Shown: positions 1-7,032 of the stretch, one piece after another
Layout: each line of letters opens with the position of its first letter
Numbering within the stretch: the first letter of the stretch is position 1
Assembly (NCBI GenBank): GCA_037142435.1
Contig: JBAXAO010000010.1
Span: 1 to 34,731, forward strand
DNA: 34,731 bases
Reading direction: 5' to 3'
Source: CAIMZW01 sp037142435
GTDB taxonomy: Bacteria; Actinomycetota; Actinomycetes; Nanopelagicales; Nanopelagicaceae
Program-made: the position numbers and the translations under genes
Notes under the pieces: model-generated
The model's database searches: none
What the model was told of the DNA's origin: nothing
What the model saw: the letters and a program-made list of their open reading frames with translations, nothing else

Positions 1-66
1 GGCCGAGAGGCGAGGCTCAGGACTGCAAATCCTGCCACACGGGTTCAAATCCCGTCTCCACCTCCA
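1..66 (+). tRNA. tRNA-Cys (GCA), 5' end cut off by window
   Basis: The anticodon stem AGGA/TCCT encloses loop CTGCAAA, giving anticodon GCA (Cys). The T arm ACGGG-TTCAAAT-CCCGT is at 45-55, followed by the acceptor 3' strand CTCCACC, discriminator T63 and an encoded CCA at 64-66. About eight bases of the 5' acceptor strand (expected GGTGGAG plus one base) lie outside the window. The next reading frame begins only 4 nt after the CCA. Confidence 0.93.
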
Positions 67-70
67 TACT

Positions 71-985
71 TTGACGGTGAAAACCTTTGAGGCCACTCTC
101 GCTATCGATATTGGCGCTACAAAGATCGCCATCGCGATCATCGATCCGGACCTTCGTATCATTCATCGCCGAAATATCTTGATAGCCGAATCCTCCGAAC
201 TGACGAGAGATTTCCATCGCGAAGTTTTGGGAATCGTTTCGAATTCAAGCTTCACAGTCGCCGGGATCGGCATTGCATCTGCAGGACCGTTAGACAGATC
301 TACTGGCGTTATCTCCCCTGTCAACATTGCCTCGTGGCGCAATTTCAACGTCGTGGCTTTTGTTCAAGAAATACTTCCTGGTACTCCGATTTCCTTCTTG
401 CAAGACGCGGTGGCTGTTGCATACGCCGAAAATCAAATAGGTGCAGGTGTTGATTTTCAGCACATGCTGGGAATGGTTGTCTCAACAGGGGTGGGCGGCG
501 GCTTGATACTTGATGGCGAAATCTTTCATGGCGAACTTGGTAATGCTGGATTCTTTGGTCATCACAGCATCGATTTCATGGGAGCACCATGTAGATGTGG
601 GCGCCGAGGATGTGTTGAAAGTATTGCAAGTGGGCCGAGCATGGTCTCTTATGCACAAACATCTGGCTGGAATGGACCTACCAATTTTGAAGCCTTATCC
701 GAATCGGCTCGCTCTGGAGATCTATTAGCAATGGCGGCTATCGATCGGGGCACGCACGGCCTTGCAGTTGGAATTTTAAACACGCTAGCCATCTTGGATA
801 TCTCCGCCGTTGTGGTTGGTGGTGGAGTCTCTTTCGCAGGAGAAGTATTTTGGCGTCCCTTTCAGGAGCACATGAACAACGAATATCAACACATGACTCT
901 TTCGCGTAAACCGATCATCGTCGCTGCCAAGCTAGCCAAGGATTCAGGCCTACTGGGTGCTGCTTTAAGCGCAAGGGCGCAATAA
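71..985 (+). CDS. ROK-family sugar kinase (glucokinase-like)
   Basis: A 304-residue ROK protein, the family of ATP-dependent hexose and amino-sugar kinases and related repressors; there is no N-terminal helix-turn-helix, so a kinase is likelier. The N-terminal phosphate-binding motif DIGATK is at residues 13-18. The zinc-binding motif CRCGRRGCVE follows at about residue 178, and a C-terminal glycine-rich VVVGGGVS at about 248. The usual NDAN catalytic segment reads QDAVA, keeping the Asp. The usual sugar-contacting Glu of the ExGH motif is replaced: the sequence reads AGFFGH. Substrate is therefore uncertain. The TTG start at 71 lies 4 nt behind tRNA-Cys; GTG at 77 is an alternative. No Shine-Dalgarno is seen, so the mRNA may be released by tRNA processing or be leaderless. 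Confidence 0.85.
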   Translation: MTVKTFEATLAIDIGATKIAIAIIDPDLRIIHRRNILIAESSELTRDFHREVLGIVSNSSFTVAGIGIASAGPLDRSTGVISPVNIASWRNFNVVAFVQEILPGTPISFLQDAVAVAYAENQIGAGVDFQHMLGMVVSTGVGGGLILDGEIFHGELGNAGFFGHHSIDFMGAPCRCGRRGCVESIASGPSMVSYAQTSGWNGPTNFEALSESARSGDLLAMAAIDRGTHGLAVGILNTLAILDISAVVVGGGVSFAGEVFWRPFQEHMNNEYQHMTLSRKPIIVAAKLAKDSGLLGAALSARAQ

Positions 986-1003
986 TGGTCATATGTGATG
1001 CCT

Positions 1004-1009
1004 TAAGAT
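1004..1009 (+). promoter_or_regulatory. -10 box of a leaderless promoter for the cupin gene
   Basis: TAAGAT lies exactly 6 nt before the ATG at 1016, placing transcription start at the start codon. No convincing -35 is visible. Part of a pattern repeated across the window. Confidence 0.5.
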
Positions 1010-1015
1010 GCTCCT

Positions 1016-1363
1016 ATGTCTGAGATCTCGCAGCGTCCATGGGGCAGCTTTGAAGTTTTGCAGGAGTCCGCTCTACATAAAGTTAAATCCATTACGGTCG
1101 ACCCTGGCATGCGTTTGTCCTATCAGAGGCACCAATTCCGAGCCGAACATTGGTTCATTGTTGAAGGAACTGCAGAAGTAACGATCAATGATTCGGTGAC
1201 AGTCCTCTCTCCTGGGCAGTCAGTTCAATTTCCCAGTGATACTTGGCACCGAGTTGCAAATCCCGGCGTAGATCGTTTGCTCTTCATCGAAGTTCAAACT
1301 GGAATTTCCTTCGACGAGGCAGATATTGAGCGTAAAGAAGATGATTTTGGCAGAGCGCAATAG
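1016..1363 (+). CDS. Phosphomannose isomerase type II-like cupin
   Basis: A 115-residue single cupin domain like the C-terminal isomerase part of bifunctional mannose-1-phosphate guanylyltransferase/mannose-6-phosphate isomerase, here standing alone. Seen: the family opening RPWGSFE (residues 7-13), the metal-binding stretch QRHQFRAEHW (about 37-46) with the pattern Q-x-H-x(5)-H, the glycine turn VEGTAEV, and the late metal histidine in DTWHRVANPG. It would interconvert mannose-6-phosphate and fructose-6-phosphate, but stand-alone members can have other sugar-phosphate substrates. It follows the ROK kinase by 30 nt yet has its own -10 element 6 nt before the ATG, so it can be transcribed independently. 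Confidence 0.8.
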   Translation: MSEISQRPWGSFEVLQESALHKVKSITVDPGMRLSYQRHQFRAEHWFIVEGTAEVTINDSVTVLSPGQSVQFPSDTWHRVANPGVDRLLFIEVQTGISFDEADIERKEDDFGRAQ

Positions 1364-1377
1364 TTTGCAGGTATAGT
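1347..1377 (+). promoter_or_regulatory. Candidate promoter for tRNA-Val
   Basis: TTGGCA (1347-1352), a 19-nt spacer and TATAGT (1372-1377), with tRNA-Val starting 13 nt downstream. The -35 lies inside the end of the cupin gene. The spacer is slightly long. Confidence 0.5.
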
Positions 1378-1390
1378 TCGCCAGACCTAA

Positions 1391-1462
1391 GGACGATTGG
1401 CTCAGCGGTAGAGCACCACATTGACATTGTGGGGGTCACTGGTTCGATCCCAGTATCGTCCA
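1391..1462 (+). tRNA. tRNA-Val (GAC)
   Basis: Acceptor strands GGACGAT (1391-1397) and ATCGTCC (1455-1461) pair fully. The anticodon stem CCACA/TGTGG encloses TTGACAT, anticodon GAC (Val). The T arm is CTGG-TTCGATC-CCAG and the discriminator is A1462. The following bases are CTA, so CCA is not encoded, unlike the tRNA-Cys at the window start. Confidence 0.95.
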
Positions 1463-1509
1463 CTAGCTAGGGATATCGCCTGTAACACTATTGAGTCCGA
1501 GGGTTGACT

Positions 1510-2382
1510 ATGCATCTCAGCTTTATTCAGACAATATTCCTCGGGTTCCTCCAGGGAATTACCGAACTTTTTCCCATATCGAGCTTAGGCCATGCCGTTC
1601 TGGTACCGGCTTGGATTGGCGGCTCTTTCGGCAAATTCGTCAGCGAAAACAACGATTCTTATCTTTCGATTACCGTGGCTATGCACTTGGCCAGCGCAAT
1701 CGCTCTCTTCATTATTTTTCGACGTCGTTGGATTGAATTTATATATTCTGCCGTCCGACAACTCGCTAAGAAGCCATTAACCCAGGCTCAGCTATATGCA
1801 GCCCGTGTTTTTTGGCTGGTCGTCATCGCGACCATTCCAGTTGGCATCCTGGGCGCTGTCTTTCAGAAAAAACTTACACACTTATTCGGCGACCCTAAGT
1901 TCACGGCGATCTTCCTTACTATCAATGGTGTCATTTTGGTTCTAGCCGAGCGAGTTTCACGCTCTCGCAAGAACTTGGCCCCTGTCAACGAGAATGTTGA
2001 GATTACAGAGCACATCAGCAATTCTCATGCCGCGATCATTGGCCTTGGTCAGAGCGCCGCCCTTTTTGCTGGTATTAGTCGATTTGGAATTTCGATGAGT
2101 GCCGGTCTCGTGCGAGGGCTCAATCACCGAGTCGCCTCAGATTTTGCTTTCTTGCTTTCCCTTCCGGTGATTCTGGCAGCTGCTGTCTTGAAAATTCCAC
2201 ACCTCATAGGACATTCGGCCAATGTTTCCTTGGGGCCAATTTTGGCTGGCTCCTTCGTATCATTTGTGGCGACTTACGTCAGCATTACTTTCTTGGTGAA
2301 ATGGTTCAAGACTAAGACTCTTTATCCTTTTGCAATCTATTGCCTGCTTTTTGGCATCGCATCAATCATCAAATTTCATTAA
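1510..2382 (+). CDS. uppP: Undecaprenyl-diphosphatase (UppP/BacA-like)
   Basis: A 290-residue polytopic membrane protein of the BacA/UppP family, which removes a phosphate from undecaprenyl diphosphate to recycle the cell-wall lipid carrier. The first family motif is clear: GFLQGITELFPISSLGHAV at residues 12-30, with the conserved Glu19, Ser24-Ser25 and His28. The second motif, normally PGxSRSGxT, reads AGISRFGIS at 187-195; the essential Arg191 and preceding Ser are kept, but Pro and the second Ser are changed. Several hydrophobic spans and a C-terminal membrane helix fit the fold. GAGGG at 1499-1503 lies 6 nt before ATG 1510, so I prefer this over the in-frame TTG at 1504. Family membership is firm; the altered second motif leaves room for a related polyprenyl substrate. 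Confidence 0.85.
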   Translation: MHLSFIQTIFLGFLQGITELFPISSLGHAVLVPAWIGGSFGKFVSENNDSYLSITVAMHLASAIALFIIFRRRWIEFIYSAVRQLAKKPLTQAQLYAARVFWLVVIATIPVGILGAVFQKKLTHLFGDPKFTAIFLTINGVILVLAERVSRSRKNLAPVNENVEITEHISNSHAAIIGLGQSAALFAGISRFGISMSAGLVRGLNHRVASDFAFLLSLPVILAAAVLKIPHLIGHSANVSLGPILAGSFVSFVATYVSITFLVKWFKTKTLYPFAIYCLLFGIASIIKFH

Positions 2383-2432
2383 TTAGAACTATTTCATCGA
2401 TATAAATCCAACAAAGTAATTTCTTCTCCCTG

Positions 2433-2438
2433 TAGATT
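2433..2438 (+). promoter_or_regulatory. -10 box of a leaderless promoter for the GNAT gene
   Basis: TAGATT lies exactly 6 nt before the ATG at 2445, in a 62-nt AT-rich gap (2383-2444) that holds no other signal. Confidence 0.5.
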
Positions 2439-2444
2439 TATTGC

Positions 2445-2912
2445 ATGGTTGAGCTCCGAACGATTACACCTGCCAATGAAGATGCCTACTTCGCTCGCAC
2501 CTGGAATGAGTATGGGAAAGACATCGTCAAAGCGGGTATGACGGCCGAACAAGCAAGAATAAATATTGAGCAGACTAAAAAGCAGGTTTTTGAGAACGGT
2601 TTATTGAAATCCAATCAGCATTTATTGAATGTATTTCTAGAAGGTAAAACCATTGGCGTCCTCTGGTTAGTGAACAGGACTGAAGTCGCCGAAGACGATT
2701 GGTACATCTACGACATAGAAATATTGCAAGAATTCCGTGGGCAAGGGTTAGGAAAGGCAACCATGCTAGCCGCAGAAAAGTACGTCATGGCGCACGGCGG
2801 TCACACCATCGGACTCAACGTCTTTGGATTCAATACTGTTGCTCGAAAACTCTACGAGTCATTGGATTATGAAACGAACGCAATTCAAATGAAGAAAAAG
2901 CTATTAAACTGA
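2445..2912 (+). CDS. GNAT-family N-acetyltransferase
   Basis: A 155-residue single-domain acetyltransferase using acetyl-CoA; the acceptor is unknown. The pyrophosphate-binding motif A reads FRGQGLGKATML around residues 97-108 (Q/R-x-x-G-x-G/A), preceded by the strand WYIYDIEIL and followed by the typical motif B GLNVFGFNTVARKLYESLDYE-type end, where an Asn-rich turn and Tyr contact CoA. The first 45 residues form a helical cap (NEYGKDIVKAGMTAEQA). It appears to be a single transcription unit with its own -10 box and faces the SDR gene tail to tail, with a 48-nt AT-rich gap between them. Confidence 0.85.
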   Translation: MVELRTITPANEDAYFARTWNEYGKDIVKAGMTAEQARINIEQTKKQVFENGLLKSNQHLLNVFLEGKTIGVLWLVNRTEVAEDDWYIYDIEILQEFRGQGLGKATMLAAEKYVMAHGGHTIGLNVFGFNTVARKLYESLDYETNAIQMKKKLLN

Positions 2913-2960
2913 TCCAAGAATTTAAATATATTTTTATGCAAATCTCTTGTGATATTTGAA

Positions 2961-3722
2961 CTAGGGACTCACAAATCCACCATCGACCGGAATGGTCGTT
3001 CCGGTTACATAACTTGCGGCATCGCTAACCAACCAGACCAACGTGGCTGCTAGTTCCATCGGGTCACCTAATCTCCCCGCCGGAGTCAGCATCTTTACGG
3101 CCGCGATCGTTTCCTTGGGTAGTTGATCCGACATCTCAGAAGGAAAGAATCCTGGCGCAAGAGCATTCACTCGAATTCCTTTTCTTGAGCTCCATTGCGC
3201 GGCGAGATCACGTGTGAGTCCAATGATCGCGGCCTTGCTAGATGAATACGCTGCTTGGGGTAAGCCTCCAGTTCGCATTCCGAGAACGCTGGAAATATTA
3301 ACAATCGAGCCACCGCCGATATTCTGGCGCGCAAACTCCTGCGCCATCCAATAACTACCCATCAGATTAGTTTCTAAAACCGAGCGAAATTCTTCCGGAG
3401 TTTCGCGAGTCGAGGGAACAGCTGAACCGATGCCAGCATTATTCACCAAAATATCAACACGACCGAAAGATTCAATTGCAAGTTTAATTAACGCGGCGCA
3501 ATCTTCTGGCTTAGTAACGTCAGTTTTGAGTGAAACCCACTTTCGCCCCGCACTTGTTACCAACGCGCCGGTTTCTGCAAGGCGATCATCACGTCGTGCT
3601 CCCAAGACTAAATCCGCACCTGCCTCGGCAAGCGCTAGTGCAAAAGCAACACCTAGCCCCGATGAAGCGCCAGTAACTACGGCGACTCTCCCATCGAGCT
3701 TGAAGCGATCGAGAACACCCAT
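2961..3722 (-). CDS. Short-chain dehydrogenase/reductase
   Basis: A 253-residue classical SDR. Visible motifs: cofactor loop TGASSGLG (18-25), NNAG (94-97), Asn119, Ser in NISS (about 144), and the catalytic Tyr159-x3-Lys163 in AYSSSK. The downstream motif is PGFFPSEM and the end reads VTGTTIPVDGG, as in FabG-like enzymes. ARR after the second strand hints at NADP(H) preference, which is inference. The start has a strong Shine-Dalgarno (GAGGAGAG) just upstream. It is divergent from the acyl-CoA dehydrogenase operon across only 43 nt, which suggests shared control. By analogy with LvaD of the Pseudomonas levulinate pathway it could interconvert 4-oxo- and 4-hydroxyacyl-CoA, but many other substrates are possible. 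Confidence 0.88.
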   Translation of the reverse strand: MGVLDRFKLDGRVAVVTGASSGLGVAFALALAEAGADLVLGARRDDRLAETGALVTSAGRKWVSLKTDVTKPEDCAALIKLAIESFGRVDILVNNAGIGSAVPSTRETPEEFRSVLETNLMGSYWMAQEFARQNIGGGSIVNISSVLGMRTGGLPQAAYSSSKAAIIGLTRDLAAQWSSRKGIRVNALAPGFFPSEMSDQLPKETIAAVKMLTPAGRLGDPMELAATLVWLVSDAASYVTGTTIPVDGGFVSP

Positions 3723-3753
3723 AAAAACTCTCCTCTTTTACAAACCCTGCTAG

Positions 3754-3759
3754 TAGGTT
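3754..3759 (+). promoter_or_regulatory. -10 box of a leaderless promoter for the acyl-CoA dehydrogenase operon
   Basis: TAGGTT lies exactly 6 nt before ATG 3766, in the 43-nt divergent region shared with the SDR gene. Confidence 0.5.
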
Positions 3760-3765
3760 ACAGAG

Positions 3766-4992
3766 ATGGAGTTCACCTTAAGCCTTAAAACGCAAGAATA
3801 TTCTGAGCGCCTCAAGGAATTCATGAGAGCGGAAGTACTGCCGGCGGAGAGCGTTTACCAAATCCAGCGGGAAGAGTTGGTAGCGGCAGGTAAACCTCAC
3901 AATTCGCCTCAAATAATTGCCGATTTAAAAGTAAAGGCAAAGTCACAAGGATTGTGGAACCTTTTTCTTCCAAATAGCCATCATCCGGCTCATGGGCTTT
4001 CCGTTACGGATTACGCGACCCTTGCGGAGATAACTGGCTGGTCGCCCGAGATTGCCCCCGAAGTTTTCAATTGTTCGGCTCCTGACACAGGCAACATGGA
4101 AGTACTGGAAATGTTTGGAAATGCAGAGCAGCAACGGCAATGGCTGGAACCCCTACTTGAAGGCGAAATTAGGTCGGGCTTTGCGATGACCGAGCCAGAT
4201 GTTGCTTCCAGCGATGCTCGGAATATTCAAACTTCTATTCAGCGAGACGGTGACCAGTACGTTATCAATGGACGCAAATGGTGGACTACTGGGGCGATGG
4301 ATCCAAGATGCAAGATTCTTATCGTCATGGGCCGAACTAATCCTGATGCCGATCAATATCGCCAACAGTCCATGGTTCTCGTACCAATGGATACACCAGG
4401 GGTAAAAATTGAACGCAATCTTTCAATTTTCGGTTATCAAGATCAACACGGCCATGCAGAAATAACTTTCACCGACGTTCGGGTTCCAACTTTAAACCTC
4501 ATTGGAGATGAAGGTGCAGGATTTGCCATTGCCCAGGCGCGGCTTGGACCAGGTCGCGTGCATCATTGCATGCGCGCTATTGGAATGGCAGAAAGAGCTT
4601 TGGAGCTCATGATCGTTCGCGCACAATCTCGAACTGCGTTCGGCAAAGAACTCTCCCACCAAGGTGTCATTCAACAGTGGATAGCCGATGCACGAATATC
4701 TATTGAACAAGCTCGCCTCCTAGTCCTTAAGTGCGCCTGGATGATCGACACTGTCGGAGCCAAGGAGGCTCGTAGGGAAGTCGCTGCTATCAAGGTAGCC
4801 ATTCCGAGAATGGCTGAAGCCGTTATTGACCATGCCATTCAAGTGCATGGTGGGGCTGGAGTCAGCCAAGATACCGTCCTGCCTTTTCTTTACACCGGTG
4901 TTCGATCTTTGCGAATTGTCGATGGGCCAGACGAAGTGCACATCCGAGATATTGCTCGTATGGAATTGAAAGCAAAGTCCTCCAGCAATTGA
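3766..4992 (+). CDS. Acyl-CoA dehydrogenase, ACAD10/11 (LvaC) type
   Basis: A 408-residue flavoprotein of the acyl-CoA dehydrogenase family: N-terminal helical domain, middle beta domain with GFAMTEPDVASSD (138-150) and KWWTTGA (171-177), and C-terminal domain with QSRTAFGKELSHQG (287-300) and QVHGGAGVSQD (359-369). In ordinary members the catalytic Glu lies in EGT. Here the site reads IVDGPDEVH (384-392), the DGPDEVH signature of the ACAD10/11-like subfamily. Those proteins, like LvaC in Pseudomonas putida, act with an APH-fold kinase on 4-hydroxyacyl-CoAs: phosphorylation, then phosphate elimination to an enoyl-CoA. The next gene is such a kinase, overlapping by 4 nt. Subfamily assignment is confident; the exact substrate is inference. 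Confidence 0.9.
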   Translation: MEFTLSLKTQEYSERLKEFMRAEVLPAESVYQIQREELVAAGKPHNSPQIIADLKVKAKSQGLWNLFLPNSHHPAHGLSVTDYATLAEITGWSPEIAPEVFNCSAPDTGNMEVLEMFGNAEQQRQWLEPLLEGEIRSGFAMTEPDVASSDARNIQTSIQRDGDQYVINGRKWWTTGAMDPRCKILIVMGRTNPDADQYRQQSMVLVPMDTPGVKIERNLSIFGYQDQHGHAEITFTDVRVPTLNLIGDEGAGFAIAQARLGPGRVHHCMRAIGMAERALELMIVRAQSRTAFGKELSHQGVIQQWIADARISIEQARLLVLKCAWMIDTVGAKEARREVAAIKVAIPRMAEAVIDHAIQVHGGAGVSQDTVLPFLYTGVRSLRIVDGPDEVHIRDIARMELKAKSSSN

Positions 4993-6023
4993 ACGACCTT
5001 ACTGAAGTCCGCGGCGAAGACTCCTTCGATGTTGAGATGCTTCATGTTTGGTTAAAACATTTAGTCCCTGAACTATCTTCTCTTCCAAAAGTAATGCAAT
5101 TCCGAAGCGGAGCATCCAACCTCACTTATCTCTTGCAATATCCCGATCGGGATTTAGTTCTGCGTCGCCCTCCATTCGGAGTAAAGGCTGCCTCGGCTCA
5201 TGACATGCGCCGCGAAGTTTTGATACAAAGTCAGTTGCAGCCTTACTTTCCCTATGTCCCCAGCATCATTGGTTTCAGTGACGATCCGGCAATCATGAAT
5301 TCCGACTTCTATGTGATGGAACGGGTAAAAGGAACTATTTTGCGCCGGGATCTGCCGGCGGGAACCTTATTGTCTGCTGATCGGGCCAGCGCCATTGGAG
5401 CTTCAATGATCCAAGGTTGGGTTGATCTGCATTCTGTCGATGCGTCAATTCTCAAGGTATTCAATAAAGGCGATGGCTACGTCAAACGACAGGTTGATGG
5501 ATGGAGCAAGCGATATCGATCCGCTCTTACGGATGACGTTCCCGATGGTGAGGATGTGATGAAGTGGCTAGATGGTCACCAGCCCTCGGACGTGAATCAT
5601 TGCATTATTCATGGCGATTGGAGATTGGACAATCTCGTACTTGACATTGATGAAGCCAAATTGGTCGGTGTTCTTGATTGGGAACTGGCAACCGTTGGCG
5701 ATCCTTTGATGGATCTGGGTGCCAGCCTTGCTTATTGGATCAATGCTGACGATCCCATTGAATTTGCCAATCTGCGCCGGCAACCCAGCAATATGCCGGG
5801 CATGCCCACGAGAGATCAGATTGTTGAGCGATATGTAGAACTATCGGGCATTGGATGTGACGACTTCACATTCTATGAAATATTCGGCCTCTTTCGCTTG
5901 AGCGTCATCATTCAGCAAATCTGGATTCGATACCGACTGGGACAAACCACCAATCACGCCTTCGCCGATTTTGGAAGTGCAGTCACGGTACTGATTGATC
6001 GAGCTAGGAGTCTGATGAAATGA
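4989..6023 (+). CDS. APH-fold phosphotransferase, ACAD10/11 kinase (LvaA) type
   Basis: A 344-residue kinase of the aminoglycoside phosphotransferase/choline kinase fold. The N-lobe has FRSGASNLTYLL (38-49) and VLRRPP (57-62); the catalytic loop is HGDWRLDN (208-215, Asp210) and the metal-binding motif is VLDWELATVGDP (228-239, Asp230). The RRPP and ASAHDMRREV stretches are typical of the subgroup fused to, or linked with, ACAD10/11 dehydrogenases, not of antibiotic resistance enzymes. The TTG start overlaps the dehydrogenase stop by 4 nt (TTGA), and its own stop overlaps the next ATG, so the three genes are translationally coupled. Expected role: ATP-dependent phosphorylation of a 4-hydroxyacyl-CoA. 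No small LvaB-like partner is seen. Confidence 0.86.
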   Translation: MNDLTEVRGEDSFDVEMLHVWLKHLVPELSSLPKVMQFRSGASNLTYLLQYPDRDLVLRRPPFGVKAASAHDMRREVLIQSQLQPYFPYVPSIIGFSDDPAIMNSDFYVMERVKGTILRRDLPAGTLLSADRASAIGASMIQGWVDLHSVDASILKVFNKGDGYVKRQVDGWSKRYRSALTDDVPDGEDVMKWLDGHQPSDVNHCIIHGDWRLDNLVLDIDEAKLVGVLDWELATVGDPLMDLGASLAYWINADDPIEFANLRRQPSNMPGMPTRDQIVERYVELSGIGCDDFTFYEIFGLFRLSVIIQQIWIRYRLGQTTNHAFADFGSAVTVLIDRARSLMK

Positions 6024-7021
6024 GAGCCGGCCGTTTAACAGTATCTACTCGTTCTTTTGCAATAGTCGACATACCCATTCCGACGCCACAGGGGAACGAA
6101 GTTCTGATCAAAGTCATGGCTGCTGGGGTTTGTCTCTCTGATGTTCACTTCTTAGACGGAACTCTCATATCGGGTTCCCTGAAGTCCGATGTTGTCACCT
6201 TGGGTCATGAGGTGGCAGGTGTCATAGAAGAGATTGGATCATCGATAACAGACTTTCATGTGGGCGATCATGTGGTCATGGTTGCAGGCATCCGCGATAG
6301 CGACGGAAGGCTACGCACTCAAGGATTTGACTATGACGGTGGATTCGCTGACTACGTCATATGTCACGCCGATAATCTCGTTCCCATTCCCGAATCAATT
6401 TCCTTTGAGCAGGCTTGCATTATTCCCGACGCAGTATCAACTCCCTGGGCAGCAATAACTCATACGGCGAAAATGCAGAGCCAGCAAAGCGCAGTTGTTT
6501 TCGGCATTGGTGGCTTGGGATTCCACGCGGTTCAACTTCTCAAAATTATTGGTTGCTCGGTAATTGCAGTCGACCCATCTGAATTTGCCCGCAACCGCGC
6601 CTTGATGGTCGGCGCCGATTTTGCCTTTGACTCCACTGATTCAGATCTGATTGCCAAGGTCAGGTCGGTAACCGCTGGGGCGGGAGTCAACGCTGCATTT
6701 GATTTTGCTGGAGTTGCTTCAGTGCGTAAACCTGCGCTGTCAATGCTGGCCGAGGGCGGAAAATTGGTAATCGTTGGAATAGCAAACGAGCCCATAACCA
6801 TCCCTAGCGATATGGCGTTCGCGTACCGGAGAACACAACTCCTCGGCCACTATGGCTCAGAGAAATCTCACACACAGGAAGTCATTCAGATGGTCAGTGA
6901 CGGAATCCTGAATCTCTCGGCCTCGATCTCACAAATTTTGCCGCTGGAGCAAGCATTTGAAGCCTTGACCGCACTGCGGGAGAAAATTGGAGACCCAATC
7001 CGCATTGTGCTTAAACCTTAA
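6020..7021 (+). CDS. Zinc-dependent alcohol dehydrogenase (MDR superfamily)
   Basis: A 333-residue medium-chain dehydrogenase, coupled to the kinase by an ATGA overlap. Catalytic zinc ligands appear to be Cys38 (AGVCLSDVHFLDG) and His63-Glu64 (GHEVAG). The third ligand position reads PDAVSTPW (136-143), Asp137 instead of Cys; DAVSTP is, from memory, shared with 6-hydroxycyclohex-1-ene-1-carbonyl-CoA dehydrogenases. The four-cysteine structural zinc lobe is missing: 84-112 contains no Cys. The Rossmann motif is GIGGLG (162-167) and VDPSE suggests NAD(H). As third gene of the ACAD-kinase operon it may oxidise a hydroxyacyl-CoA or the alcohol precursor; its substrate cannot be read from sequence. 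Confidence 0.86.
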   Translation: MRAGRLTVSTRSFAIVDIPIPTPQGNEVLIKVMAAGVCLSDVHFLDGTLISGSLKSDVVTLGHEVAGVIEEIGSSITDFHVGDHVVMVAGIRDSDGRLRTQGFDYDGGFADYVICHADNLVPIPESISFEQACIIPDAVSTPWAAITHTAKMQSQQSAVVFGIGGLGFHAVQLLKIIGCSVIAVDPSEFARNRALMVGADFAFDSTDSDLIAKVRSVTAGAGVNAAFDFAGVASVRKPALSMLAEGGKLVIVGIANEPITIPSDMAFAYRRTQLLGHYGSEKSHTQEVIQMVSDGILNLSASISQILPLEQAFEALTALREKIGDPIRIVLKP

Positions 7022-7032
7022 ACTCGCCCGCT

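Noticed and set aside
2913..2960. Terminator between the convergent GNAT and SDR genes
   Set aside because: The gap is AT-rich with CAAAT/ATTTG arms 10 nt apart, but the stem is too weak to call.
4989..6023. Aminoglycoside resistance gene
   Set aside because: The APH fold is present, but the subgroup motifs and the coupled ACAD gene point to an acyl-CoA kinase.
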